Shown here piece by piece: positions 1 to 6,243 of a stretch of 7,108 nucleotides of DNA (position 1 is the stretch's first letter; the number at the start of each line of letters is the position of its first letter). The DNA lies in NCBI GenBank assembly GCA_903833025.1, contig CAILDT010000880.1, positions 1 through 7,108 on the forward strand. The letters are read 5' to 3'. The notes under the pieces were generated by a model that saw only the letters and a list, made by a program, of their open reading frames with translations, made no database searches and had not been told where the DNA came from. The position numbers were made by a program, and so were the translations under genes. The stretch is from an uncultured Bacteroidota bacterium. GTDB lineage: Bacteria; Bacteroidota; Bacteroidia; 2-12-FULL-35-15.

Positions 1-982
1 AAAACATTTAAAAAACATAAAACAACTTACTTACGGAGGCGACAATGCTGAGGCATATTTCAGCTTTGATGATAAGTCGCTTTCCTTTCAATCAAATAAT
101 AAAAACTGGGGCTTAAATTGCGATCAAATATTTAATATGAATATAACTGGTGCCGAAAAAGATAGCACCTACAAACCCAGCTTAATAAGCACTGGCAGAG
201 GACGAACCACTTGCGCTTATTTTTTGAAAGATGGGAAACATATACTATACGCATCTACTCATGCTAAGGATACCATTTGCCCCGCCAACCCAGCACCCAG
301 AGCTGACCATAAATATTTGTGGCCTGTATATGCTTCTTTCGATATTTATGTAGCTGATTTAAATGGAAAAATAACCCAAAAACTTACCGATACACCTGGT
401 TATGACGCTGAAGCAACTTTATCTCCCCAAGGCGATAAAATAGTTTTTACAAGTATGCGCTCTGGAGATTTGGAGTTGTGGACTATGAATGTAGATGGCT
501 CCAACCTGAAACAAATTACCAACCAACTTGGCTATGATGGCGGTGCGTTTTTTTCGCCCGATGGAAAAAAGCTAGTGTTTCGCGCCTCTCGCCCAACAAC
601 CCCAGAGGATATTAAAGAATACAAAGATTTACTAGCTCAAAATTTAGTGATGCCCATTAAAATGGAAATTTATACGTGCAATGTGGATGGCAGTGATTTA
701 AAACAAATTACACATTTGGGCAAAGCCAATTGGGCTCCTTATTATACGCCTAATGGTAAAAAAATAATTTTCTCATCAAATTACGACGCAGAAAGAGGAT
801 TTAATTTTAACTTATTTACTATGAATGTGGATGGCAGCAACATCGAAAAAATAACTGCTATTAGCAATTTTAATGCCTTCCCTATGTTTTCCCGCGATGG
901 TAAAAAACTTGTTTTCTCGTCGAACCGAAATACCTACGGCAAACCTGGTATAGATTTATTTATTGCCGATTGGGAGGATTAA
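1..982 (+). CDS. TolB-like PD40 beta-propeller protein, 5' end missing
   Basis: The frame is open from the first full codon at base 2 to the TAA at 980-982, giving 326 visible residues. The ATG at 137 is internal, because the residues before it already form a propeller repeat (QLTYGGDNAEAYFSFD, about residues 8-23). Further PD40/WD40-like strands are seen at about 70-85 (FLKDGKHILYAS), 135-151 (SPQGDKIVFTS), 183-196 (FFSPDGKKLVFRAS), 245-260 (TPNGKKIIFSS) and 294-308 (FSRDGKKLVFSSNR). They alternate with linkers such as MNVDGSNLKQIT. That fits a roughly six-bladed propeller like the C-terminal domain of TolB. In Bacteroidota such proteins are usually exported and often stand alone; the signal peptide would lie upstream of the window. 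Substrate or partner is unknown. It ends convergently with the next gene, 64 bp away. Family call is firm; function is not. Confidence 0.9.
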   Translation, partial: KHLKNIKQLTYGGDNAEAYFSFDDKSLSFQSNNKNWGLNCDQIFNMNITGAEKDSTYKPSLISTGRGRTTCAYFLKDGKHILYASTHAKDTICPANPAPRADHKYLWPVYASFDIYVADLNGKITQKLTDTPGYDAEATLSPQGDKIVFTSMRSGDLELWTMNVDGSNLKQITNQLGYDGGAFFSPDGKKLVFRASRPTTPEDIKEYKDLLAQNLVMPIKMEIYTCNVDGSDLKQITHLGKANWAPYYTPNGKKIIFSSNYDAERGFNFNLFTMNVDGSNIEKITAISNFNAFPMFSRDGKKLVFSSNRNTYGKPGIDLFIADWED

Positions 983-1001
983 ATAAAAAATGTTTTTATT
1001 T
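981..1001. terminator. Possible weak bidirectional terminator between convergent genes
   Basis: AAATAAAAA at 981-989 and TTTTTATTT at 993-1001 form a perfect 9-bp inverted repeat with a 3-base loop. It begins within the stop codon of the propeller gene and lies between two convergent genes. The stem is entirely A/T, so it would be weak. The U-rich right arm on either strand is compatible with termination, but the composition of the region makes chance a real alternative. Confidence 0.35.
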
Positions 1002-1046
1002 TAGCAACATCGGTTATTGGTAAATCTATACATCAATAAATCATTT

Positions 1047-3038
1047 TCACTCTTTCACTAATCTGCTTGCAAACTTTTTATCTTTCACAGTAGTTTCAAT
1101 AAAATAAACGCCTTTGTCGAAATTGTGAATATCAATAGTTGTATTATTTAATTTGGTTGATGATTCATAAACCGTTTCTCCAAGTACGTTTGTTATTTTA
1201 ATACGTTCAATTTGTTTTGAACTTGAAATTTGAAACTGATTTGTTGCAGGATTAGGAAAATAATTTACTACAATATTATCTAAATTATCATCTACATTAA
1301 CAGTAACAGCAGGCAGTATGGTAACTGCTTTAAAATCTTCAACCGTATCTAATAAATTACTTGTGTTTACTAATCTTAATATATAAGTACCCGCAGCAAG
1401 CCCTGTGGTATTCCATTTTCCTAATGCAGCGTGACGTATTTCTGTTGTGGAGTCGTGTACTATGTAAGTCCAGCCGGTATTGCCTTGTAATTGATATGAT
1501 AAACTGTAATTCATCCAATCCATCCAACTTCCGTTTGGTCCTTGGTCTATCCAAGCAGAACCAGTAACAGTTATTAATGAATCAGCGTGTGCTGTATTTG
1601 GCGATTCAATATTTTCCATCCACGCAATGCTTCCATCATAAGGTATCGGGTCCACAGCAATATTATTTTGCACACTCACCATTAAACTATTGCCGATGGA
1701 AGTAGGTCCTTGAAAAGGCATATAACCATAAGCAAACACAAATATTCCATTTCGTTCACTACGCACAGTAGAGTAAACTGTTGAGTTTGCAGAGACAATA
1801 ACTGATGTATCAGTAGCCCAGAAATAACCACCGCTGCCATCCAATAAAAAATTATTTGCATTTACACTCGCTCGTTGCTGTGTTCCTACTTCTCCTAAAT
1901 TACAATTGCTGATGTTTATTTTTGATGAATCAAACACATAAAAACTCCACGTTTGCACAGCTGTATTAATGAGATGTAAATTCCTGTCGGTAACAGGCAT
2001 AACAAAGTTTGTATAATTAGAATTATCGTTAACACCTGTAACCGTAACCGAATCGCCCCTCTCAAACCAAGCACCTATTGCACGTACGGTAGAATTTGAA
2101 ATAGTAATATCCGAACCATTTGTAGGCATCATAGCCCACCAAACATTGTAGCAAGTATCTGCACTTACATTATAATTTATTCCTGAAATGCCCGCAACGG
2201 TATTATTAAATTGATAACCGTAAACAACTGCCCCCGAAGGAAAAGCGTAATTTACTACAGATGAATTCGGGAACTGATGCCATAGTAAAAGAGTATCCAC
2301 ATTATTAAAAGTGGCTTGCGCATTACCACTCAAAATATATTCTCCTCCTAAATTAGAACCACGAACATAAACCGTAGGGCTGCCAAACATACCGGCAGTA
2401 GTCCAATCGTAATTGTGAACAAGGTTCATCACCACATTAGCCGAATCGCCCATTACCAAGTTATGCGACATACCGCTGTAATCAAACGTGCTGTAATGAA
2501 AATTTATATAACCGTGCTGAACAGCTATTACAGAGCGTTGATAAAAATATTGTTGTGGAAAAGTTACTTGTGATGAATCTACAAACACCCGTCCGTATTG
2601 AAACACAAATAAGTCGCCCGTATTATTTACTATCGCGTTGTGAATAATTAATACACCATCATTAAAAACAAATATAGGTCCGTTATGCGTGTAGTTTCCT
2701 GTTATGCGCATTGTATCGTGAGGCACCACACCAACAAATACAGTATCGTAAATTTTCGCTCCACCTACTGGGTGAGATAGTTTATTATAATCAAGATGTT
2801 TTACTTCCTCTATTTTTTTTAGCACAGAAGCAGTGCTGTGGTTGGATTGTTGATTAGTATTCGTTTGTTGTTGTTTAGGTATTTGTTGTTTCGATTTATT
2901 AAATGCATCATTCAGCTTTTTATTTATATTGGCTGAAGTTAATGTTTGATGCGTTGCATTGTTTGTATTTACATTTTGTGCAACAATTATTTTACCACAG
3001 AAAATAATTACAATGGAAAGAAGTAGTTTTGTTTTCAT
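1047..3038 (-). CDS. Secreted beta-helix-like protein with T9SS type A sorting domain
   Basis: This 663-residue protein starts with a clear signal peptide (Lys at 2 and 4, hydrophobic core, likely cleavage after VA at 19-20, leaving an N-terminal Gln). Residues about 22-70 are rich in Asn, Gln, Thr and Ser and look unstructured. From about 100 to 480 there are many short beta strands separated by Asn/Gly turns (for example GPIFVFNDGVLIIHNAIV and DSSKINISNCNL), resembling a right-handed parallel beta-helix. An Ig-like module follows (about 500-580; WNTTGLAAGTYILRL). The C-terminus (591-663) is a typical type A Por-secretion sorting domain, with YFPNPATNQF, IKITNVLGETVYE and FDKGVYFIETT. The protein is therefore expected to cross the outer membrane by T9SS, with the domain removed and the rest released or attached to the surface. 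No catalytic motif was recognised, so adhesin, matrix protein or polysaccharide-active enzyme all remain possible. It has its own -7 box just upstream. Confidence 0.88.
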   Translation of the reverse strand: MKTKLLLSIVIIFCGKIIVAQNVNTNNATHQTLTSANINKKLNDAFNKSKQQIPKQQQTNTNQQSNHSTASVLKKIEEVKHLDYNKLSHPVGGAKIYDTVFVGVVPHDTMRITGNYTHNGPIFVFNDGVLIIHNAIVNNTGDLFVFQYGRVFVDSSQVTFPQQYFYQRSVIAVQHGYINFHYSTFDYSGMSHNLVMGDSANVVMNLVHNYDWTTAGMFGSPTVYVRGSNLGGEYILSGNAQATFNNVDTLLLWHQFPNSSVVNYAFPSGAVVYGYQFNNTVAGISGINYNVSADTCYNVWWAMMPTNGSDITISNSTVRAIGAWFERGDSVTVTGVNDNSNYTNFVMPVTDRNLHLINTAVQTWSFYVFDSSKINISNCNLGEVGTQQRASVNANNFLLDGSGGYFWATDTSVIVSANSTVYSTVRSERNGIFVFAYGYMPFQGPTSIGNSLMVSVQNNIAVDPIPYDGSIAWMENIESPNTAHADSLITVTGSAWIDQGPNGSWMDWMNYSLSYQLQGNTGWTYIVHDSTTEIRHAALGKWNTTGLAAGTYILRLVNTSNLLDTVEDFKAVTILPAVTVNVDDNLDNIVVNYFPNPATNQFQISSSKQIERIKITNVLGETVYESSTKLNNTTIDIHNFDKGVYFIETTVKDKKFASRLVKE

Positions 3039-3056
3039 AGTTCTTGATTTAGATTA

Positions 3057-3064
3057 CAAAGATA
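3057..3064 (-). promoter_or_regulatory. Bacteroidota -7 box of the type A secreted protein gene
   Basis: On the minus strand this reads TATCTTTG, an exact match to the TAnnTTTG -7 consensus of the Bacteroidota primary sigma factor. It ends 18 bases before the ATG at 3038, predicting a short leader of roughly 10-15 nt. I see no good TTG -33 element at the usual spacing. The site indicates that this gene is transcribed apart from yajQ. Confidence 0.55.
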
Positions 3065-3077
3065 AATATTTTTGATT

Positions 3078-3098
3078 TTAGGATTTCTAAATTCCTAA
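3078..3098. repeat. Inverted repeat between yajQ and the type A protein gene
   Basis: Arms TTAGGA and TCCTAA (6 bp, perfect) enclose a 9-base centre that can itself pair as TTT/AAA with one bulged base. It sits 20 bases past the yajQ stop codon and 13 bases upstream of the -7 box of the next gene. It could be the yajQ terminator, although no U tract follows, or an operator overlapping the -33 region. The sequence does not decide between these. Confidence 0.35.
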
Positions 3099-3117
3099 CA
3101 ACTCGTAATTAGTAGAG

Positions 3118-3606
3118 TTACTTCATATTCACAAACTGCAAAGGCAAATCATAACTGCCACTTCGTATCAGCGCAATCACCTCCTGCAAATCATCAATCT
3201 TTTTACCTGTTACCCGCACTTGGTCATCCATCATTTGTGCTTGCACTTTTAGTTTAGAGTCTTTTATATCCTTAATAAGTTTGCGTGCCACATCTTTATC
3301 TATGCCTTCTTTCACCCTAATATCTTTCCTCACCATAAAGCCAGAAGCATATTTTTCCTTACCAAAATCCAAACAAAGCGGATTGAGATTTTGTTTTATC
3401 ATCCGCTGACGTATAACATTAATAATTGATTCCATCCGCATATCATCTTCCGTCAAAATATTAATCAACATCCCTTTTTTATCCAACGTAATCTCACTTT
3501 TCGACCCATTAAAATCAAAACGATTAAGTATTTCTCTCCGCGCCACGTTTATTGAATTATCTAGCAACTGCGCATCTACCTTATTTACTATATCAAATGA
3601 AGCCAT
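3118..3606 (-). CDS. yajQ: YajQ family nucleotide-binding protein
   Basis: The 162 residues match the usual length of the YajQ (UPF0234) family from end to end. Signature stretches are SFDIVNKVD at 3-11, ARREILNRFDFNGSK at 22-36, the lysine-rich centre with VKEGIDKDVARKLIKDIKDS, then KVQAQMMDDQVRVTGKKIDDLQ, and a C-terminal PLQFVNM. Family members are small cytoplasmic proteins of two RRM/ferredoxin-like domains. They bind nucleotides or nucleic acid, and the Xanthomonas member was reported as a cyclic di-GMP effector. Whether this one binds cyclic di-GMP cannot be read from the sequence. It has no signal peptide, unlike its neighbours. It follows the PorP/SprF gene after 62 bp, so it could be the last gene of that transcript. 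I found no exact TAnnTTTG box in front of it, only a TATGTTTT near-match about 65 bp upstream inside the end of the preceding gene. Confidence 0.95.
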   Translation of the reverse strand: MASFDIVNKVDAQLLDNSINVARREILNRFDFNGSKSEITLDKKGMLINILTEDDMRMESIINVIRQRMIKQNLNPLCLDFGKEKYASGFMVRKDIRVKEGIDKDVARKLIKDIKDSKLKVQAQMMDDQVRVTGKKIDDLQEVIALIRSGSYDLPLQFVNMK

Positions 3607-3668
3607 TTATTCAATTGTTTATTTTTTAGTGTTTATTGTCTATTAATCGTTAATCGATAATCAATCCA

Positions 3669-4631
3669 TTAAAACATATACCCATATTTCTGTTTTATAA
3701 ACTGCGTATCAATATGCCCGTGTTTTTTACCGTGAAACTGATTAAAATTAAACACCAGCATTATCTCGTGCGAGCCGCTATTATAGTTGCGCAACTCGCT
3801 AATCATAAAATCGTAAGAATACGTTACCTGAAAGTTTTCCAGAAACACTGCCCCAATATGTAATGCCAGCGCATCGTGTAACCGAAGTGATGCCCCGCAG
3901 ATTATTTGATTGCGAATGTGCAACCGCAACGTATAATCCAAAAAGAAAGGAACTCCAGGCACATAACTTGCGTTTACGGTGCTTTCCCACACAAAATCAG
4001 GATTAGCAGCAAAGTTATACCCCACCGAAAAATTAATATGAGGCATATACTTCACCTTCCCGTGTTTGGTAGTATCGTGTACATAAAACTTAGCCGTCGT
4101 TTCCGCAATGTGCATCGCACTCACACCAATATGAAACCTATCATTATACAAATAAATCCCCGCATTCGCATCCGCCACCCACACCGCGCTCGACACCGTT
4201 TGGTCTATCGCTGGGTCTTGTGTATTGTGCAACGTTATTTCATCACCATACAAAGTATATTTAGTAAATATACCGCCCACACCAGCCGATAGCTCACAAT
4301 CAGGAAACCTGATATGATAAGCATAATCAACACCATAATTGGTTTGGCGCGATGGTCCTATTTTATCTTCCAACATATAAATAGCAGCACCCATCTTACC
4401 TCTATAAAATCTATAGTTAGCCGAAACCGTCTCCGTGCGCGGCGCACCATCATACCCTATCCATTGCAACCTAGCATTTAACCGAGCATCTAGAGTTCGT
4501 TTAGTACCACTCACCGCCGGATTCAGCAACAATGTATTATTTCCATTTTGAGTATAAAAAGGCATCTGCTGCGCAAAAGTGGAGTAGGACAGGAGCGTAC
4601 AAAAAATACTATAAACAATTTTCTTCTTCAT
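3669..4631 (-). CDS. PorP/SprF family type IX secretion system membrane protein
   Basis: This 320-residue protein has a signal peptide (MKKK, hydrophobic stretch, cleavage likely after FA at 19-20). The conserved PorP/SprF start of the mature protein follows: MPFYTQ at 23-28, LLLNPAVSG at 34-42 and RLQWIGYDGAP at 54-64. The rest alternates amphipathic strands typical of an outer-membrane beta-barrel (GVDYAYHIRF, LSAGVGGIFTKYTLY, HINFSVGYNF, GAVFLENFQVTYSYDF). Length is normal for the family. PorP is a T9SS component in Porphyromonas. SprF in Flavobacterium is needed for surface delivery of SprB, and paralogues often sit beside genes for type B sorting-domain proteins. Here exactly such a gene lies 4 bp upstream, so I infer this is the dedicated partner for that protein rather than the core machine component. 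Translation is probably coupled to the upstream gene. Confidence 0.93.
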   Translation of the reverse strand: MKKKIVYSIFCTLLSYSTFAQQMPFYTQNGNNTLLLNPAVSGTKRTLDARLNARLQWIGYDGAPRTETVSANYRFYRGKMGAAIYMLEDKIGPSRQTNYGVDYAYHIRFPDCELSAGVGGIFTKYTLYGDEITLHNTQDPAIDQTVSSAVWVADANAGIYLYNDRFHIGVSAMHIAETTAKFYVHDTTKHGKVKYMPHINFSVGYNFAANPDFVWESTVNASYVPGVPFFLDYTLRLHIRNQIICGASLRLHDALALHIGAVFLENFQVTYSYDFMISELRNYNSGSHEIMLVFNFNQFHGKKHGHIDTQFIKQKYGYMF

Positions 4632-4635
4632 CGCA

Positions 4636-5706
4636 TCACCTTATTATAGTAACTGTTCCGTTATAGGTATCCGAGCCATCGCCGGGGTCTAACAAATAAA
4701 AATAAGTAGCAGCCGGCAAATCCTGCCCGAATGATTTCCCATCCCACGTATTCATATACCCTTCCTGCCTAAAAACCAACTGACCATTTCTATTAAATAT
4801 CTTCATCACATTGTTCGGATATTTTTCAATATTACCAATATACCACGTATCGTTTTGCCCATCGCCATTAGGTGTAAACGTGTTATAAAAAACAAGAGTG
4901 CCGCTTTTATGAACAGTTACCAGCACCGAATCTCTGTTCGCACACTGCCAAGTCGAATTCCATCCCGTAACATAATACCAAGTAGAAACAACCGGCTGCG
5001 CATCAGGGTTCGGTGTGTTTTGATAATTAAGTGTCGAATCGTACGTCCAAATATAATGCACCGCACCAGTGGCGTGCAGTGTAATGTTTGCACCCTCATA
5101 AATAGCCGTATCCAGCCCAGCATCCACCACCACATCTATCACGGTAACATACACAGCATCGTGCTGCGTTTTACAGCCCGAGCCGGGCATTGAATCGGTT
5201 AAATAATAAATGGTACTAGTGGGTGGTGCCACAGTGGGGCGCGGCAGGGTGGAGTCGTTCATATTTATATAAGGGCTCCAACGGTACATTATTCCTTGTC
5301 CGGCTACGTTTAGCGCGTTACCTATTTGCGTGTTGTTGCCTTTGCAAATGGTAATATCGCTACCCGCATTTACATATTTTATATATTTTAAACTTACAAC
5401 TACTGTTGATGTTGCTACTGCGCCGGTATCGTCGGTAACGGTTAATGTATATACATAATAGGAGGGAGGGAACGCGAAAGGGTTTTGTACAGTGGTGCTC
5501 GAAAGATATGCCGAAGGACTCCAACTGTAATGGTACGGTGGCAAACCACCTGTTGCGGCTGGTATTCCGCCAATGTGTGCACTGTCGCCCGGGCAAATAT
5601 TATGATTAACGCCTGCATTTGCCACTAATTGTTGGGCATCTGCCGAAGGCGAGATAATTATTAAAAGAAAAAATATACTTAAAAAACTACATTTAAAATA
5701 GTTCAT
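4636..5706 (-). CDS. Secreted PKD/Ig-like protein with T9SS type B (gliding-motility) sorting domain
   Basis: The 356-residue protein opens with a hydrophobic signal peptide ending near SADAQ (21-25). Three related beta-sandwich modules follow, at about 28-107, 112-190 and 194-266. The first two open with AG, a few residues, then CPG or CKG and a HIGG or QIGN turn; all three contain a Trp-centred strand (HYSWSP, MYRWSP, HYIWTY). These are PKD/Ig-like domains of the kind used in surface adhesins. The last 85 residues form a type B (gliding motility-associated) sorting domain, with FTPNGDGQND at 277-286, VMKIFNRNGQLVF, the WDGK turn and PAATYFYLL. Type B proteins are T9SS cargo that generally need a PorP/SprF partner, and the next gene, 4 bp downstream, encodes one. 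At 356 residues it is much smaller than SprB-type adhesins. Ligand unknown. A -7 box precedes it, making it the likely first gene of the operon. Confidence 0.92.
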   Translation of the reverse strand: MNYFKCSFLSIFFLLIIISPSADAQQLVANAGVNHNICPGDSAHIGGIPAATGGLPPYHYSWSPSAYLSSTTVQNPFAFPPSYYVYTLTVTDDTGAVATSTVVVSLKYIKYVNAGSDITICKGNNTQIGNALNVAGQGIMYRWSPYINMNDSTLPRPTVAPPTSTIYYLTDSMPGSGCKTQHDAVYVTVIDVVVDAGLDTAIYEGANITLHATGAVHYIWTYDSTLNYQNTPNPDAQPVVSTWYYVTGWNSTWQCANRDSVLVTVHKSGTLVFYNTFTPNGDGQNDTWYIGNIEKYPNNVMKIFNRNGQLVFRQEGYMNTWDGKSFGQDLPAATYFYLLDPGDGSDTYNGTVTIIR

Positions 5707-5735
5707 CGTTGGCTTTCTGCTATCTAATTAGACTG

Positions 5736-5743
5736 CAAAAGTA
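5736..5743 (-). promoter_or_regulatory. Bacteroidota -7 box of the type B protein / PorP-SprF operon
   Basis: On the minus strand this reads TACTTTTG, matching the TAnnTTTG consensus. It ends 29 bases before the ATG at 5706, giving a predicted leader of about 20-25 nt. No convincing TTG -33 box is visible at normal spacing. It would drive the type B protein gene, the PorP/SprF gene and perhaps yajQ. Confidence 0.55.
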
Positions 5744-5841
5744 AGGAGATAAATTGTAATAATCATTAAAAGTAAATATTAGCAGATGAAGAGATGTGCT
5801 ATAACAAGGCGAATTATTACTTTCATAATTACCAATCCACC

Positions 5842-5856
5842 TCATTTTATCAATTC
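5842..5856 (-). repeat. Left inverted terminal copy of the repeat block
   Basis: On the minus strand this reads GAATTGATAAAATGA and encodes Glu-Leu-Ile-Lys-stop at the end of the minus-strand open frame. It matches the right-hand copy at 6116-6130 in 13 of 15 positions in inverted orientation; the two differences are transitions. Confidence 0.7.
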
Positions 5857-5860
5857 TAAT

Positions 5861-6112
5861 GTAGAACCAATCCGTTCTACCGTAGAACCAACTCGTTTTA
5901 CTGTAGAACCAACTCGTTTTACTGTAGAACCAATCCGTTTTACTGTAGAACCAACCCGTTCTACTGTAGAACCAATCCGTTTTACTGCAGAACCAATCCG
6001 TTTTACTGTAGAACCAATCCGTTCTACCGTAGAACCAACCCGTTCTACCGTAGAACCAACCCGTTCTACCGTAGAACCAATCCGTTCTACCAGAGAACCA
6101 ACCCGTTCTACC
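5861..6112. repeat. Tandem array of twelve 21-bp dyad-symmetric units
   Basis: Twelve contiguous units with no spacers start at 5861, 5882, 5903, 5924, 5945, 5966, 5987, 6008, 6029, 6050, 6071 and 6092. Each reads GTAGAAC, a 6-base centre, GTTCTAC (or GTTTTAC), then C or T. The two 7-base arms are inverted repeats, so each unit can form a small hairpin. Among units 1-11 all differences fall at unit positions 2, 11, 12, 17 and 21 and are C/T exchanges on the plus strand. The last unit begins AGAG and is more diverged. Identical copies are units 1, 8 and 11; 2 and 3; 4 and 6; and 9 and 10. The array lies downstream of the SprB-repeat gene and upstream of the type B gene, and occupies about half of a 537-bp gap. 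It is not CRISPR and not a recognised insertion sequence. Confidence 0.95.
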
Positions 6113-6115
6113 AAC

Positions 6116-6130
6116 GAACTGATAAAGTGA
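6116..6130 (+). repeat. Right inverted terminal copy of the repeat block
   Basis: On the plus strand this reads GAACTGATAAAGTGA and encodes Glu-Leu-Ile-Lys-stop at the end of the plus-strand open frame. It is the inverted counterpart of 5842-5856 and follows directly on a degenerate partial unit, marking the right edge of the block. From 6131 to the gene end at 6244 I see no further feature. Confidence 0.7.
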
Positions 6131-6243
6131 CAGTGCTTTTCGGTTTCTTTTGCTTTATTATTAATCAATTACGAATAAAAAGTAACCAGAATTAAACTAC
6201 ATACGGAGGCAGGTTAAGTGAAATAAAAGGTAGGAGAGGTGTA

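Larger units (their letters stand above)
5786..6168. other. Overlapping open frames on both strands across the repeat array; coding status unproven
   Basis: On the plus strand 5786-6130 is open from an ATG and reads VEP(I/T)R(S/F)T heptads (114 residues). On the minus strand 6168-5842 is open from a TTG directly after a stop codon and reads VERVGST-type heptads (108 residues), with V and V/I at helix positions a and d. There is no ATG anywhere in the minus frame. Neither frame has a recognisable promoter or a properly spaced ribosome binding site. A 21-bp repeat with no stop codon stays open automatically, so length is no evidence of coding. The minus product looks more like a real protein (a possible short coiled coil), while the plus product has a proline every seven residues. 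One or neither may be expressed. Confidence 0.3.

Noticed and set aside
137..139. ATG at 137 as the start of the beta-propeller gene
   Set aside because: The frame is open back to base 2 and the upstream residues form a propeller repeat, so the gene begins outside the window.
1357..1567. Small open frames on both strands inside the type A secreted protein gene
   Set aside because: They overlap a well-supported long gene in other frames and encode no recognisable protein.
3643..3662. TTAATCG TTAATCG ATAATC direct repeats upstream of yajQ as an operator or DnaA-type site
   Set aside because: Only two exact copies in a very AT-rich 62-bp gap; the motif does not match the DnaA box and chance is likely.
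3799..5596. Several 60-130 residue open frames overlapping the PorP/SprF and type B genes
   Set aside because: Their products are unlike any protein family, rich in Arg, His and Cys, and are shadows of the two real genes.
5743..5748. AAGGAG as ribosome binding site for the plus-strand repeat frame
   Set aside because: It lies 37 bases before the ATG at 5786, too far to act, and Bacteroidota seldom rely on such sites.
5861..6112. CRISPR array
   Set aside because: The 21-bp units follow each other directly with no unique spacers, and no cas genes are in the window.
6143..6182. Terminator for the SprB-repeat gene from CTTTATTATT and AATAAAAAG arms
   Set aside because: The arms are imperfect, A/T only and separated by a loop of similar composition, with no clear U tract; too weak to annotate.
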